Source: Bacillota bacterium (GTDB lineage: Bacteria; Bacillota; Sulfobacillia; Symbiobacteriales; ZC4RG38). From it: a stretch of 64,000 nucleotides of DNA. The stretch's first letter is position 1; each line of letters begins with the position of its first letter. The stretch covers positions 1 to 64,000 of the forward strand of contig JAKKUO010000008.1 of NCBI GenBank assembly GCA_021890795.1, given 5' to 3'. A model generated the notes under the pieces. That model was not told the origin of the DNA. It did no database searches and saw only the letters and a program-made list of their open reading frames with translations. Made by a program: the position numbers and the translations under genes. Below, piece by piece: positions 8,673-16,565 of the stretch.

Positions 8673-9325
8673 AACTCTTTGCCGTCATCGGCCTGGGCCG
8701 CTTTGGCTCCAGCGTGGCCCGGACCCTGGAGTCCCTGGGCCACCAGGTCCTGGGCATCGACCGGAACCCGGCCCGGGTGGCCCAGATGCGCCACGAGCTG
8801 ACCGACGTGCGGCAACTAGACGCCACCGATGAGGAGCACCTGCGGGAACTCGGGGTCGCCAACTTCGACGCGGTGGTGGTGGCCATCGGCCACAACCTGG
8901 CGGCCAGCGTCCTCTGCACCCTGCTCCTCAAAGAACTCGGGGCCGCCTGGGTGGTGGCCAAGGCCTCCAGCCCCATCCACGCCAAGCTGCTGACCAAGGT
9001 CGGCGCGGACAAGGTGATCCAGCCCGAGTGGGAGATGGGGTGCCGGGTGGCCCATCACCTCCTGAGCGGCACGGCCCTGGACTCCCTGGAGCTCGGCCCC
9101 GACTACCGGGTCCTGGAGGTGGCGGCAGCCCCGGTGATGTTCGGCCGTTCCCTCCGGGACCTGAACCTCCGGGCCCGGCTGGGCCTGAACGTCATGGCCA
9201 TCAAGCGGGGCGAGGATGTGATCGTCAATCCCGGCCCCGACGAGGTGATCCAGGCCGGCGACTTCCTGGTGGTCATGGGGGACGCGGGGAGCCTCAGGCG
9301 TCTCAACGAGATGGAACGAGACTGA
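8669..9325 (+). CDS. TrkA-type potassium channel regulatory subunit (RCK), copy 2
   Basis: A second RCK protein of 218 aa with the same layout as copy 1: FAVIGLGRFGSSVART at the N-terminus and an RCK_C domain ending in GDFLVVMGDAGSLRRL. Its GTG start (8669) overlaps the TGA of the channel gene as GTGA, which implies translational coupling. The two copies are clearly diverged paralogues, so they may form mixed gating rings or respond to different ligands; that is inference. Confidence 0.88.
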   Translation: MKLFAVIGLGRFGSSVARTLESLGHQVLGIDRNPARVAQMRHELTDVRQLDATDEEHLRELGVANFDAVVVAIGHNLAASVLCTLLLKELGAAWVVAKASSPIHAKLLTKVGADKVIQPEWEMGCRVAHHLLSGTALDSLELGPDYRVLEVAAAPVMFGRSLRDLNLRARLGLNVMAIKRGEDVIVNPGPDEVIQAGDFLVVMGDAGSLRRLNEMERD

Positions 9326-9347
9326 AGGAGAGGGGCAGGGAGCAGCC

Positions 9348-10163
9348 ATGGCCCAGATCTCGAGCCCCCGGAACGCGCTGGTGCGGCTGGTGCGGGCCCT
9401 GAACACCGACCGGCGGGAGCGGGAAGCAAGGGGAGAGGCGGTCATCGAGGGCATCCGGCTGACCGAGGAGGCCCTGGCGGCGGGGCTCACCCTCTCCTTT
9501 TTCTTCTACACGGCCGGCCTGCTGGAGAAGGAGCGGGGGCGGCGGCTGGTGGAGCGGCTGGCCGCGGCGGGGGTGCAGGGGTTTGAGGTGACCGAGGAGG
9601 TCCTGGAGAGGGTCGCGGACACCGAGACCCCCCAGGGCATCCTGGCGGTCTGCGCCATCCCCCGGCACCGGCCCGAGGCCCTGCCCCCGGGGCTGGTGGT
9701 GGTCGCCGACGGGATCCAGGACCCGGGGAACCTCGGCACCCTGGTCCGGGGGACGGAGGCCCTGGGCGGAGCCGGGGTGGCTGTCGGCGGCCAGACCGTC
9801 GACCCGTGGTCGCCCAAGGTGATCCGGGCGAGCATGGGCTCCCTCTTCCGGCTGCCGGTGGTGACGGCCAAGGCGACGGGCCCGCTCCTGGAGGCCCTGG
9901 CCAGCCGGGGCTTCCGGGTGGTGACGGCAGACCCCGGGGGCCGGCGGCTGCCCTGGGAGGTGGACTGGTCCGGACCCGTGGCCCTGGTCATCGGCTCCGA
10001 GGCCGCCGGCCCTTCCCCCGCGGCCCGGGCCCTGGCCGCGGAGACGGTCCGGATCCCGATGGTAGGCCCCACCGAGAGCCTGAACGCCGGGGTGGCCGGA
10101 AGCCTCCTGCTCTACGAGGCCCTGCGGCAGCGGCAGGCGCCGGGCGGAAGGCCGGTGCAGTAG
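9348..10163 (+). CDS. TrmH/SpoU-family RNA 2'-O-ribose methyltransferase (RlmB-like)
   Basis: SAM-dependent methyltransferase acting on rRNA or tRNA. The three SPOUT motifs are present in order: DGIQDPGNLGTLVR, LVIGSEAAGPSP and IPMVGPTESLNAGVAGS. The N-terminal part (about 100 residues) is the SpoU substrate-binding domain. A gene of this type (ysgA) lies just before pheST in Bacillus, as here. The exact target nucleotide cannot be told from sequence. Confidence 0.9.
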   Translation: MAQISSPRNALVRLVRALNTDRREREARGEAVIEGIRLTEEALAAGLTLSFFFYTAGLLEKERGRRLVERLAAAGVQGFEVTEEVLERVADTETPQGILAVCAIPRHRPEALPPGLVVVADGIQDPGNLGTLVRGTEALGGAGVAVGGQTVDPWSPKVIRASMGSLFRLPVVTAKATGPLLEALASRGFRVVTADPGGRRLPWEVDWSGPVALVIGSEAAGPSPAARALAAETVRIPMVGPTESLNAGVAGSLLLYEALRQRQAPGGRPVQ

Positions 10164-10220
10164 CAGCAGGCGCAGGGTAGGAGGCCGGGCGGACCGGGGC
10201 GGTGAGGAGTTTCTCCGCCG

Positions 10221-10250
10221 TTGCGCCGGCCTCCGCCGGTGTGGTACAAT
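10221..10250 (+). promoter_or_regulatory. Promoter before the YqzL-like gene
   Basis: TTGCGC (10221-10226), an 18-base spacer and extended -10 TGGTACAAT (hexamer 10245-10250). Confidence 0.6.
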
Positions 10251-10289
10251 GATTTGCGTCAGATTAATCAAAACCCTGCTGGAAAGGGA

Positions 10290-10388
10290 GTGGTCCCCCT
10301 GTCCCCAGCCCAGGTGTTCTGGAACCTCTTCCTGCGGACAGGTTCGGTGGTGGCCTACCTTCTGTACCGGCGCTTCTCTCTCCAGTAG
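10290..10388 (+). CDS. YqzL-like microprotein
   Basis: A 32-codon reading frame from GTG 10290 to TAG 10388. The peptide core FWNLFLRTGSVVAYLLYRRF closely resembles the Bacillus YqzL pattern (aromatic, then LF..TG, then YL.Y). YqzL is a tiny conserved sporulator protein of unknown function. A good promoter (10221-10250) and a GGAAAGGGAG ribosome site lie directly upstream. That ribosome site overlaps the GTG, so CTG at 10299 or another codon could be the real start. The recognition rests on memory of the family pattern, not on a search. Confidence 0.6.
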   Translation: MVPLSPAQVFWNLFLRTGSVVAYLLYRRFSLQ

Positions 10389-10402
10389 GGCTGTGCTATA
10401 AT
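10374..10402 (+). promoter_or_regulatory. Promoter of the pheST leader
   Basis: A consensus extended -10, TGCTATAAT (hexamer 10397-10402), with a weak TTCTCT at 10374-10379 seventeen bases upstream. It overlaps the end of the YqzL-like gene. Confidence 0.65.
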
Positions 10403-10407
10403 CTCCT

Positions 10408-10772
10408 ACACGAATAGCCCGCCGGGGAACCCGGATCCCGGCGGCGCCGGCCGGAGGAGGGGCCGGCCGGCAACGCGGCTGCAGGCGATGAAGGAGGAAA
10501 GTACGCCGCCAGGGCGGTGTCCAGAGACGGGGCCCTTGGCTGGAAGGTCCCGCTCCGCCGGCGTCGGAAGTTCCCTCCGGAGCTGCCGCCCTGAAGCATC
10601 GGCCCGGGCAGGGCCCGGGGCCGGTGTGGGTAGGGGCGGCCGGCGCGCCACCGTTATCCGGCGAGGGCATCGGCCAGCAGGCCCGTGCCCGGCGAGGGGG
10701 GCCGACCGGGCGGCCCAAGATGGGTGGTACCGCGGGAAGAACTCCCGTCCCATGCGGGACGGGGGTTTTGGT
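10408..10772 (+). promoter_or_regulatory. T-box riboswitch, phenylalanine-specific (pheST leader)
   Basis: tRNA-Phe-responsive leader. The K-turn and AGTA region GCGATGAAGGAGGAAAGTAC lies at about 10486-10505 and the CAGAGA apical motif near 10521. The specifier loop reads GAAG-TTC-C with TTC at 10571-10573, a phenylalanine codon. T-box GGGTGGTACCGCGGG is at about 10722-10736. The terminator hairpin (stem around 10740-10751 with 10756-10767) carries a GGTTTTGGTTTT tail. The base after the specifier is C rather than the more common purine. Confidence 0.9.
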
Positions 10773-10802
10773 TTTCCACGAGGTTTGCAGGAGGTGCATG
10801 TC

Positions 10803-11828
10803 GTGATCGAGGAGGTCAGCCGCATCCAGGCCGAGGCCCTGGCGGCCATCCAGGCGGCCGCCTCCACCGAGGAGCTGAAGGCCCTCCGGGTCCGGTACCT
10901 CGGCAAGAAGGCGGAACTGAGCCAGCTCCTGGGGCAGATCGGCCGGCTGCCGCCGGAAGAGCGCCGGGCCTTCGGGGCGGCCTGCAACCAGGCCCGGGAG
11001 GCCATCGAGGCGGCCCTGCGCGAGCGGGAAGAGGAGCTGCGGCAGCAGGAGCTTGCGGCCCGGCTGGAGGCGGAGCGGATCGACGTGACCCTTCCGGGCA
11101 CCTTCGTGCCCCGGGGACACCTGCACGTCCTCCGGCAGGTCTGGGAGCGGATCGAGGAGATCTTCATCGCCATGGGGTACGAGGTCTACGACGGCCCCGA
11201 GGTAGAGACGGACTGGTACAACTTCGAGGCCCTCAACATCCCCCAGGGGCACCCGGCCCGGGACGCCCAGGACAGCTTCTTCATCTCGGGCGAGGTGCTG
11301 CTCCGGACCCATACCTCTCCCTGCCAGATCCGGTACATGCAGTCCCGGGCTCCGGCCCTGCCGGTGCGGGTGATCGTCCCCGGCCGGGTCTACCGCCGGG
11401 ACTTTGAGGACGCCACCCACAGCGCGATGTTCCACCAGGTGGAGGCCCTGGTCCTGGACCGGGGGATCACCATGGGGGACCTGAAGGGGACGCTCCTGGA
11501 GATGGCCCGGGCCCTCTTCGGCCCCGAGACCCAGGTCCGGCTCCGGCCCTCCTACTTCCCCTTCACCGAGCCCAGCGCCGAGGTGGATGTGACCTGCATC
11601 TTCTGCCGGGGCGCGGGCTGCCGGGTCTGCAAGGGGGAGGGGTGGATCGAGATCCTCGGCGCGGGGATGGTCCACCCGACGGTGATCCGGAACGGCGGCT
11701 ACGATCCCGAAGAGGTGACGGGCTTCGCCTTCGGCGTGGGGCTGGAGCGGGTGGCGATGCTGATGTACGGCATCGAGGACATCCGGCACTTCTTCAACAA
11801 CGACCTGCGCTTCCTGCGCCAGTTCTGA
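10803..11828 (+). CDS. pheS: Phenylalanyl-tRNA synthetase alpha subunit
   Basis: Catalytic subunit of the heterotetrameric PheRS. An N-terminal coiled-coil tRNA-binding arm (about residues 1-85) is followed by the class II core, with HTSPCQIRYM, GRVYRRDFEDATHSAMFHQ (motif 2) and GFAFGVGLERVAML (motif 3). A cysteine cluster CIFCRGAGCRVCKG is the form usual in Bacillota. GTG at 10803 is chosen because AGGAGGTG is six bases upstream, giving 341 aa. It is transcribed with pheT. Confidence 0.96.
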   Translation: MIEEVSRIQAEALAAIQAAASTEELKALRVRYLGKKAELSQLLGQIGRLPPEERRAFGAACNQAREAIEAALREREEELRQQELAARLEAERIDVTLPGTFVPRGHLHVLRQVWERIEEIFIAMGYEVYDGPEVETDWYNFEALNIPQGHPARDAQDSFFISGEVLLRTHTSPCQIRYMQSRAPALPVRVIVPGRVYRRDFEDATHSAMFHQVEALVLDRGITMGDLKGTLLEMARALFGPETQVRLRPSYFPFTEPSAEVDVTCIFCRGAGCRVCKGEGWIEILGAGMVHPTVIRNGGYDPEEVTGFAFGVGLERVAMLMYGIEDIRHFFNNDLRFLRQF

Positions 11829-11842
11829 GGGGGTGACCGGCG

Positions 11843-14524
11843 GTGCGGGTATCCATCGACTGGCTGAAGGAGTACGTGGAGGTCCAGGAGGAGCCCCGGC
11901 AGCTGGCAGAGCTTCTCACCGGCGTCGGGGTGAAGGTGGAGGCGATCACCCCCCTGAACCAGGGGGTCCGGGGGGTGGTGGTGGGCCGGGTGGAGCGGAT
12001 CGAGCGGCACCCCAACGCCGACGCCCTCTGGGTCTGCACCGTGGATGTGGGCCGGCCGGAGCGGCTCACCATCGTCACCGGGGCCCAGAACGTCCGGGCC
12101 GGGGACCTGGTGCCTGTGGCGGTGCCCGGGGCGACCATCGCGGGGGGCAAGGCCATCGGGGTGGCGGAGTTCCGGGGGATCCGGTCCGAGGGGATGCTCT
12201 GCTCGCCGGAGGAGCTGGGCATCGCCGAAGGGGGCGACGGGATCCTGATCCTGCCCCCGGACGCCCCGGTGGGGGCCGACGCCGCCCGGTACCTGGGCCT
12301 GGACGACACGGTGCTGGAGCTGGAGCTTACGGCCAACTACGCCGCCCACTGCCAGGCGATGCTCGGGGTGGCCCAGGAGTACGGCGCTATCACGGGCCAG
12401 ACCCCCCGGTGGCCGGAGCCCCGGGTGGCGGAGGGGCCGGACCCGGTGACCGGGGCCCGGGACATCCGGGACCTCATCCGGATCCGGATCGACGCGCCGG
12501 ACCTCTGCTACCGGTACGCCGGCCGGATCATCCGGGGGGTGAAGGTGGGCCCCTCCCCGGGGTGGCTCCAGGCCCGGCTCCGGGCCGCGGGGATGCGGCC
12601 GATCAACAACATCGTCGACGTCACCAACTACGTCATGCTGGAGCTTGGCCAGCCGCTCCACGCCTTTGACTACGACCGGATCGCCGGCCGGGAGATCATC
12701 GTCCGCCGGGCCCGGCCGGGAGAGCGCATTGTCACCCTGGACGGCCAGGAGCGGGTGCTGGGCGAAGACGTGCTGGTGATCGCCGACGGGGAGAAGCCCC
12801 AGGTGATCGCCGGGGTGATGGGGGCCGAGGACTCGGAGGTGCGGCCGGAGACCACCACCGTCTTCCTCGAGGCGGCGATCTTCGACGGCATCAACAACCG
12901 GCGGACCAGCCGGCGGTACGGGATCTTCTCCGAGGCGGCCAGCCGGTTCAGCCGGGGGGTCGACCCCTCCGGGGTGATCCGGGCCCTGGACCGGGCGGCG
13001 GAGCTCATCGTCCAGGTGGCCGGCGGTCAGGTGGTGGCAGGAGTGATCGACCTCTATCCCCGGGTCGCGGTGCCCAGGGTGATCCCGGTCCGGCTCCGGC
13101 GGCTCTGGACCGTCACAGGCCTCGCCCTGGAGGAGCGGCAGGTGGCGGAGTACCTGAAGCGCCTGGGCTTTGCCGTCCTGCCGGCGGAGGACCTGCTCTT
13201 CACCCCGGACGGGGAGGAAGCGGCCGGGGGGAGCGCTGGGGACGGCGCAGCCGGCGCCCCGGAGGGTGACGGGGCGGACGCCCTGGCGGCCCTGGCGGAG
13301 CGGGACCCGGTCTGGGCGGCGATGGCCCGGGTCTCCCCAGTGCCCGACGACCCGGCGAACCGGTCGGCCTGGCTCCGGGCGGCCCGGCAGGAGATCGCCC
13401 GGGCCCGGGAGACGGTCCGGCCCTGGGCCGCGGATGAGGCGGGGCTCCTGGTCGCGGTGGTGCCCACCCGGCGGCTGGACGTGGCCATCGAGGCGGATAT
13501 CGCCGAGGAGGTGGCCCGGCTCCACGGCTACAACCGGATCGAAGCCACCCTGCCCCAGGGGCCGGCGGTCCGGGGCGGCCGGAGCCCGCAGGCGGCCATC
13601 ACCCTCCGGGCCCGGCGGATCCTAGCCGGGGCGGGGCTGGTGGAGGTGATGACCCATTCCCTCACCCATCCCCGGGTCTTCGACCGGCTGCGGCTGCCGG
13701 CGGACAGCCCCCTCCGGCAGGCGGTGACTGTCCAGAACCCCCTGTACGAGGAGCGGTCCATCCTCCGCACCCTGCTGGCCCCCGCCCTTCTGGACGTGGC
13801 CCAGTACAACGTCAACCGGCAGGTGCGGGACCTGCAGATCTTCGAGATCAGCCGGGTCTACCATCCCCAGCCTGGGGAGAGCCTGCCTCGGGAGGAGGAG
13901 CGGCTGGGGATCCTGGCCCTGGGCCAGGGGCGGCCCAAGACCTGGGACCAGCCCGCCAAGCCGGTGGACTTCTACTACCTGAAAGGGGTGGTGGAGCACC
14001 TCCTGGACAGCCTCGGGGTGCCCAGGGAGGCCTGGCGGCTGGAGGCCGGCACGGTGCCCTTCCTCCATCCGGGCCGGACCGCGCGGCTCTTCGTCGGCGG
14101 CGAGGAGGTGGGCTACCTCGGGGAGCTGCATCCCGAGGTGCAGGCGGCCTGGGACCTGCCCGGACGGACCTACCTGGCGGAGCTGCGCTGGGCGCCCATC
14201 GTGGGGGCGGTGGCGGAGAAGCCGGGCTACACCCCGGTTCCCCGGTACCCGGCGGTGGGCCGGGACGTGGCCATGGTCATTGGCCAGGAGGTGCCCGCCG
14301 CCCGGGTGGAGGCGGCGATCCGGCAGGCCGGTGGGGAGCTCCTGGAGGAGGTGCGGCTCTTCGACCTCTACCAGGGGCCGCCGGTGCCGCCGGGCAAGCG
14401 CAGCCTCGCCTACTCCCTCACCTACCGGGCCCCGGACCGGACCCTCACCGACGCAGAGGTGGAGGCGGTCCACAACCGGGTGCGGCAGGCGCTCCAGGAT
14501 CTGGGGGCGGAGCTGCGGTCCTGA
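11843..14524 (+). CDS. pheT: Phenylalanyl-tRNA synthetase beta subunit
   Basis: Editing and tRNA-recognition subunit. Domains in order: the N-terminal segment and EMAP-type tRNA-binding domain (about residues 40-155), the B3/B4 editing region, the B5 domain, the class II-like core, and a C-terminal FDX-ACB domain. At 893 aa it is longer than the usual 800 or so. The excess is an Ala/Gly/Asp-rich then helical insertion at about residues 450-525, inside the B5 domain between its two conserved strands. The GTG at 11843 is fifteen bases after pheS. Confidence 0.95.
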   Translation: MRVSIDWLKEYVEVQEEPRQLAELLTGVGVKVEAITPLNQGVRGVVVGRVERIERHPNADALWVCTVDVGRPERLTIVTGAQNVRAGDLVPVAVPGATIAGGKAIGVAEFRGIRSEGMLCSPEELGIAEGGDGILILPPDAPVGADAARYLGLDDTVLELELTANYAAHCQAMLGVAQEYGAITGQTPRWPEPRVAEGPDPVTGARDIRDLIRIRIDAPDLCYRYAGRIIRGVKVGPSPGWLQARLRAAGMRPINNIVDVTNYVMLELGQPLHAFDYDRIAGREIIVRRARPGERIVTLDGQERVLGEDVLVIADGEKPQVIAGVMGAEDSEVRPETTTVFLEAAIFDGINNRRTSRRYGIFSEAASRFSRGVDPSGVIRALDRAAELIVQVAGGQVVAGVIDLYPRVAVPRVIPVRLRRLWTVTGLALEERQVAEYLKRLGFAVLPAEDLLFTPDGEEAAGGSAGDGAAGAPEGDGADALAALAERDPVWAAMARVSPVPDDPANRSAWLRAARQEIARARETVRPWAADEAGLLVAVVPTRRLDVAIEADIAEEVARLHGYNRIEATLPQGPAVRGGRSPQAAITLRARRILAGAGLVEVMTHSLTHPRVFDRLRLPADSPLRQAVTVQNPLYEERSILRTLLAPALLDVAQYNVNRQVRDLQIFEISRVYHPQPGESLPREEERLGILALGQGRPKTWDQPAKPVDFYYLKGVVEHLLDSLGVPREAWRLEAGTVPFLHPGRTARLFVGGEEVGYLGELHPEVQAAWDLPGRTYLAELRWAPIVGAVAEKPGYTPVPRYPAVGRDVAMVIGQEVPAARVEAAIRQAGGELLEEVRLFDLYQGPPVPPGKRSLAYSLTYRAPDRTLTDAEVEAVHNRVRQALQDLGAELRS

Positions 14525-14544
14525 GGAAGCTGGGGGGTCGCCGG

Positions 14545-14584
14545 GGGCCGCGGGTCGCCGCCTGGCGGGGGCGACCCGCGGCCC
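14545..14584 (+). terminator. Strong GC hairpin after pheT
   Basis: A perfect 15-bp stem (14545-14559 with 14570-14584) with a ten-base loop and no U-tract. Probably the end of the pheST unit. Confidence 0.55.
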
Positions 14585-14624
14585 GGCGCCGGCTCTGGCG
14601 GCCCGCGGCCTGGCGCCGGGCAAC

Positions 14625-14653
14625 TTGCCCCACTGCCGCCGTTGGTGTACGAT
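14625..14653 (+). promoter_or_regulatory. Promoter of the peroxiredoxin gene
   Basis: TTGCCC (14625-14630), a 17-base spacer and TACGAT (14648-14653), about 65 bases before the start codon. Confidence 0.5.
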
Positions 14654-14718
14654 GGGTGGTACGGCAGGCGGTGGCAGGGGGTGCCACCGCCCACACAGAT
14701 GCCGGCGGGGAGGTTGCC

Positions 14719-15192
14719 ATGAGCCCAGAGGTTCAGGTCGGTATGCCGGCGCCGGACTTCCGGCTGCCCTCCACCCACGGGGAGATCGCACTGAGCGACT
14801 TCCGGGGCAAGAACGTGGTGCTCTACTTCTACCCCCGGGACAACACCCCGGGCTGCACCCGGGAGGCGGTGGATTTCCAGGAGCGGCTCGACCAGTTCGC
14901 GGCGCTGGGCACCGTCGTCCTCGGGGTGAGCACCGATTCCCTGGCGTCCCACCAGCGGTTCTGCGAGAAGCAGAACCTCACCTTCCCCCTGCTCTCGGAC
15001 GCCGACGGGGCGGTGGCCACCCGGTACGGGGCCTACGGCGAGAAGAAGATGATGGGCAGGACCCACATGGGGATTATCCGCTCCACCTTCGTCATCGACC
15101 GGGACGGCATCGTCCGGTACGCCCGGCGCGGGGTGAAGGTGGAGGGTCATGCCGAGGAGGTGCTCCGGTTCATCCGGGAGCACCTGCGCTGA
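14719..15192 (+). CDS. bcp: Thioredoxin-dependent peroxiredoxin (Bcp/PrxQ type)
   Basis: Reduces hydrogen peroxide and organic peroxides using thioredoxin. The peroxidatic cysteine sits in NTPGCTREAVDF at residue 46. Most Bcp proteins have a resolving cysteine five residues later; here that position is valine, so this one is a 1-Cys form or uses the other visible cysteine in RFCEK. Length (157 aa) is normal. ATG at 14719 follows GGGGAGG by five bases; an earlier in-frame GTG at 14656 overlaps the promoter and is rejected. Confidence 0.92.
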   Translation: MSPEVQVGMPAPDFRLPSTHGEIALSDFRGKNVVLYFYPRDNTPGCTREAVDFQERLDQFAALGTVVLGVSTDSLASHQRFCEKQNLTFPLLSDADGAVATRYGAYGEKKMMGRTHMGIIRSTFVIDRDGIVRYARRGVKVEGHAEEVLRFIREHLR

Positions 15193-15215
15193 AGGAGGCG
15201 GGCACCAGCAGAACA

Positions 15216-15258
15216 GGGTACGGTCCCCACCCCGGTACCCGGAGTGGGGACCGTACCC
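15216..15258. terminator. Bidirectional hairpin between convergent genes
   Basis: A perfect 15-bp inverted repeat (15216-15230 with 15244-15258) with a 13-base loop lies between bcp and the reverse thiamine-binding gene. Neither strand has a U-tract. Confidence 0.6.
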
Positions 15259-15281
15259 GTCCCTGTCCGCCTTCCGGCGGC

Positions 15282-15605
15282 TCAGCCGGCCTCTCCCTTC
15301 AACTTCTCCTCCACCGACCGCACCTTGCCCTCCATGGAGGCGGGCTTGTCCCGGCGGTCGTCGATGCGAATGGAGGTGGAGACCCGCACGGCCCCGGCGG
15401 CAAAGACGGCCTCGTGGGCCTTGCGGATGGCAGCCAGGATCCGGTCCAGGTCCCCCTCCAGGATGGTGGCCATGGGGGTCAGCATCGTCTTCAGCCCTGC
15501 GGCCTTGGCTTCCTCTTCCAGCACCTGATGGGCCCGGGCCACCCAGGGGCTGAGGCTAGGGGTGGCGGTGCCCAGGGGCACGATGGTAACCTCGACAATG
15601 GCCAT
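15282..15605 (-). CDS. Thiamine-binding protein of the MTH1187/YqgV family
   Basis: A 107-residue ferredoxin-fold protein. The opening AIVEVTIVPLGTATPSLSPWV and the middle LTPMATILEGDLDRILAAI match the MTH1187 (former DUF77) family, which is known to bind thiamine or related pyrimidines; the physiological role is unclear. ATG at 15605 is used because a GGAGAGG site lies upstream; an in-frame extension to 15653 has no support. It is a single reverse gene convergent with bcp. Confidence 0.82.
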   Translation of the reverse strand: MAIVEVTIVPLGTATPSLSPWVARAHQVLEEEAKAAGLKTMLTPMATILEGDLDRILAAIRKAHEAVFAAGAVRVSTSIRIDDRRDKPASMEGKVRSVEEKLKGEAG

Positions 15606-15730
15606 GGGGTGGCACCTCTCCTTCCAAGGGGGCCGTTTTTCCCCTGAGGCCAATTTCGCCGGGAGCGGGCCGGCCCCCTGCCGGCCGGCAGCCCCTCGGC
15701 AGCGCCGCGGCAGATCCGCAGGGAGGCACC

Positions 15731-16537
15731 GTGGAGGAGATTCGCGACTGGCAGATCCTGGACGAGAGCGAGACGGTGGCGACCGGGCCCCTCGAGGATC
15801 AGTTCGAGGCGGATCAGAGGCTACTCCGGGAGGTGGCTGCGGGAAAGCGGCCGCCCACGGTCCGGCTCTGGCGGCACCGGGGGGCCTTGGCCCTGGGCCA
15901 CCGGGACACCCGGCTCCCCGGGTGGCGGGAGGCCGCAGACCGGATCGCTGCCCGGGGCTACGCGGTGGCCGTCCGGCCCTCCGGCGGCCTGGCGGTGCCC
16001 CTGGACCCGGGGGTGCTGAACATCGGCCTCTTCTACCCCGACCCCACCGGGGCCGTGGACCCGGGCTTCCGGGCCATGCACCGGCTCCTGGCCGCCTGCC
16101 TCCGCTCCCTGGGGCTCCAGCCCCGGGTGGGGGAGGTGCCGGGGGGTTACTGCCCCGGCCGGTCGGACGTCAGCGTCGGGGGCCGGAAGGTGGCAGGAGT
16201 CGCCCAGCGCCGGACCCGGGGCGGGGCCGGGGTGGTGGCCTTCCTCCTGGTGGAGGGGGAGGGGGCGGCCCGGGGGCGGCTGGCCGCGGAGTTCTACCGG
16301 CTGGCCGCCCGGGCCGGAGACGCCCTGGAGCCGGCGGCGGCGTCGCCGGACCGGACCCCCGGGGTGGACATGGGGAGTCTTGGCCCCGGGCCCTTTCTCC
16401 AGGTGCAGCCCGAGGCGATGGTCAGCCTCCAGGAGCTCCTCGGCCCCACTATTACCGCCCAGAAGGTGGCGGCCCGGCTGAGGGCGCTCCTGACCGCCGG
16501 GGCCGTGCGGCTGTTCGCTGACGGGCCGGAGGTGTGA
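15731..16537 (+). CDS. LipL-type octanoyl-GcvH:protein octanoyltransferase (lipoate ligase family)
   Basis: Biotin/lipoate protein ligase fold protein of 268 aa. The central GGYCPGRSDVSVGGRKVAG places a cysteine at residue 141, the position of the catalytic cysteine in Bacillus LipL, which moves octanoyl from GcvH to the E2 subunits of 2-oxoacid dehydrogenases. LplA ligases lack a cysteine there, which favours LipL or LipM. GTG at 15731 has GGGAGG four bases upstream. No lipoate-using gene lies nearby. Confidence 0.78.
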   Translation: MEEIRDWQILDESETVATGPLEDQFEADQRLLREVAAGKRPPTVRLWRHRGALALGHRDTRLPGWREAADRIAARGYAVAVRPSGGLAVPLDPGVLNIGLFYPDPTGAVDPGFRAMHRLLAACLRSLGLQPRVGEVPGGYCPGRSDVSVGGRKVAGVAQRRTRGGAGVVAFLLVEGEGAARGRLAAEFYRLAARAGDALEPAAASPDRTPGVDMGSLGPGPFLQVQPEAMVSLQELLGPTITAQKVAARLRALLTAGAVRLFADGPEV

Positions 16538-16565
16538 ACAGGTCGGGCCCCACACGAGGGATGTG

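Noticed and set aside
9303-11789. A reverse open frame of about 828 codons
   Set aside because: It covers the methyltransferase, the pheS T-box and pheS on the other strand; nothing in it resembles a protein family.
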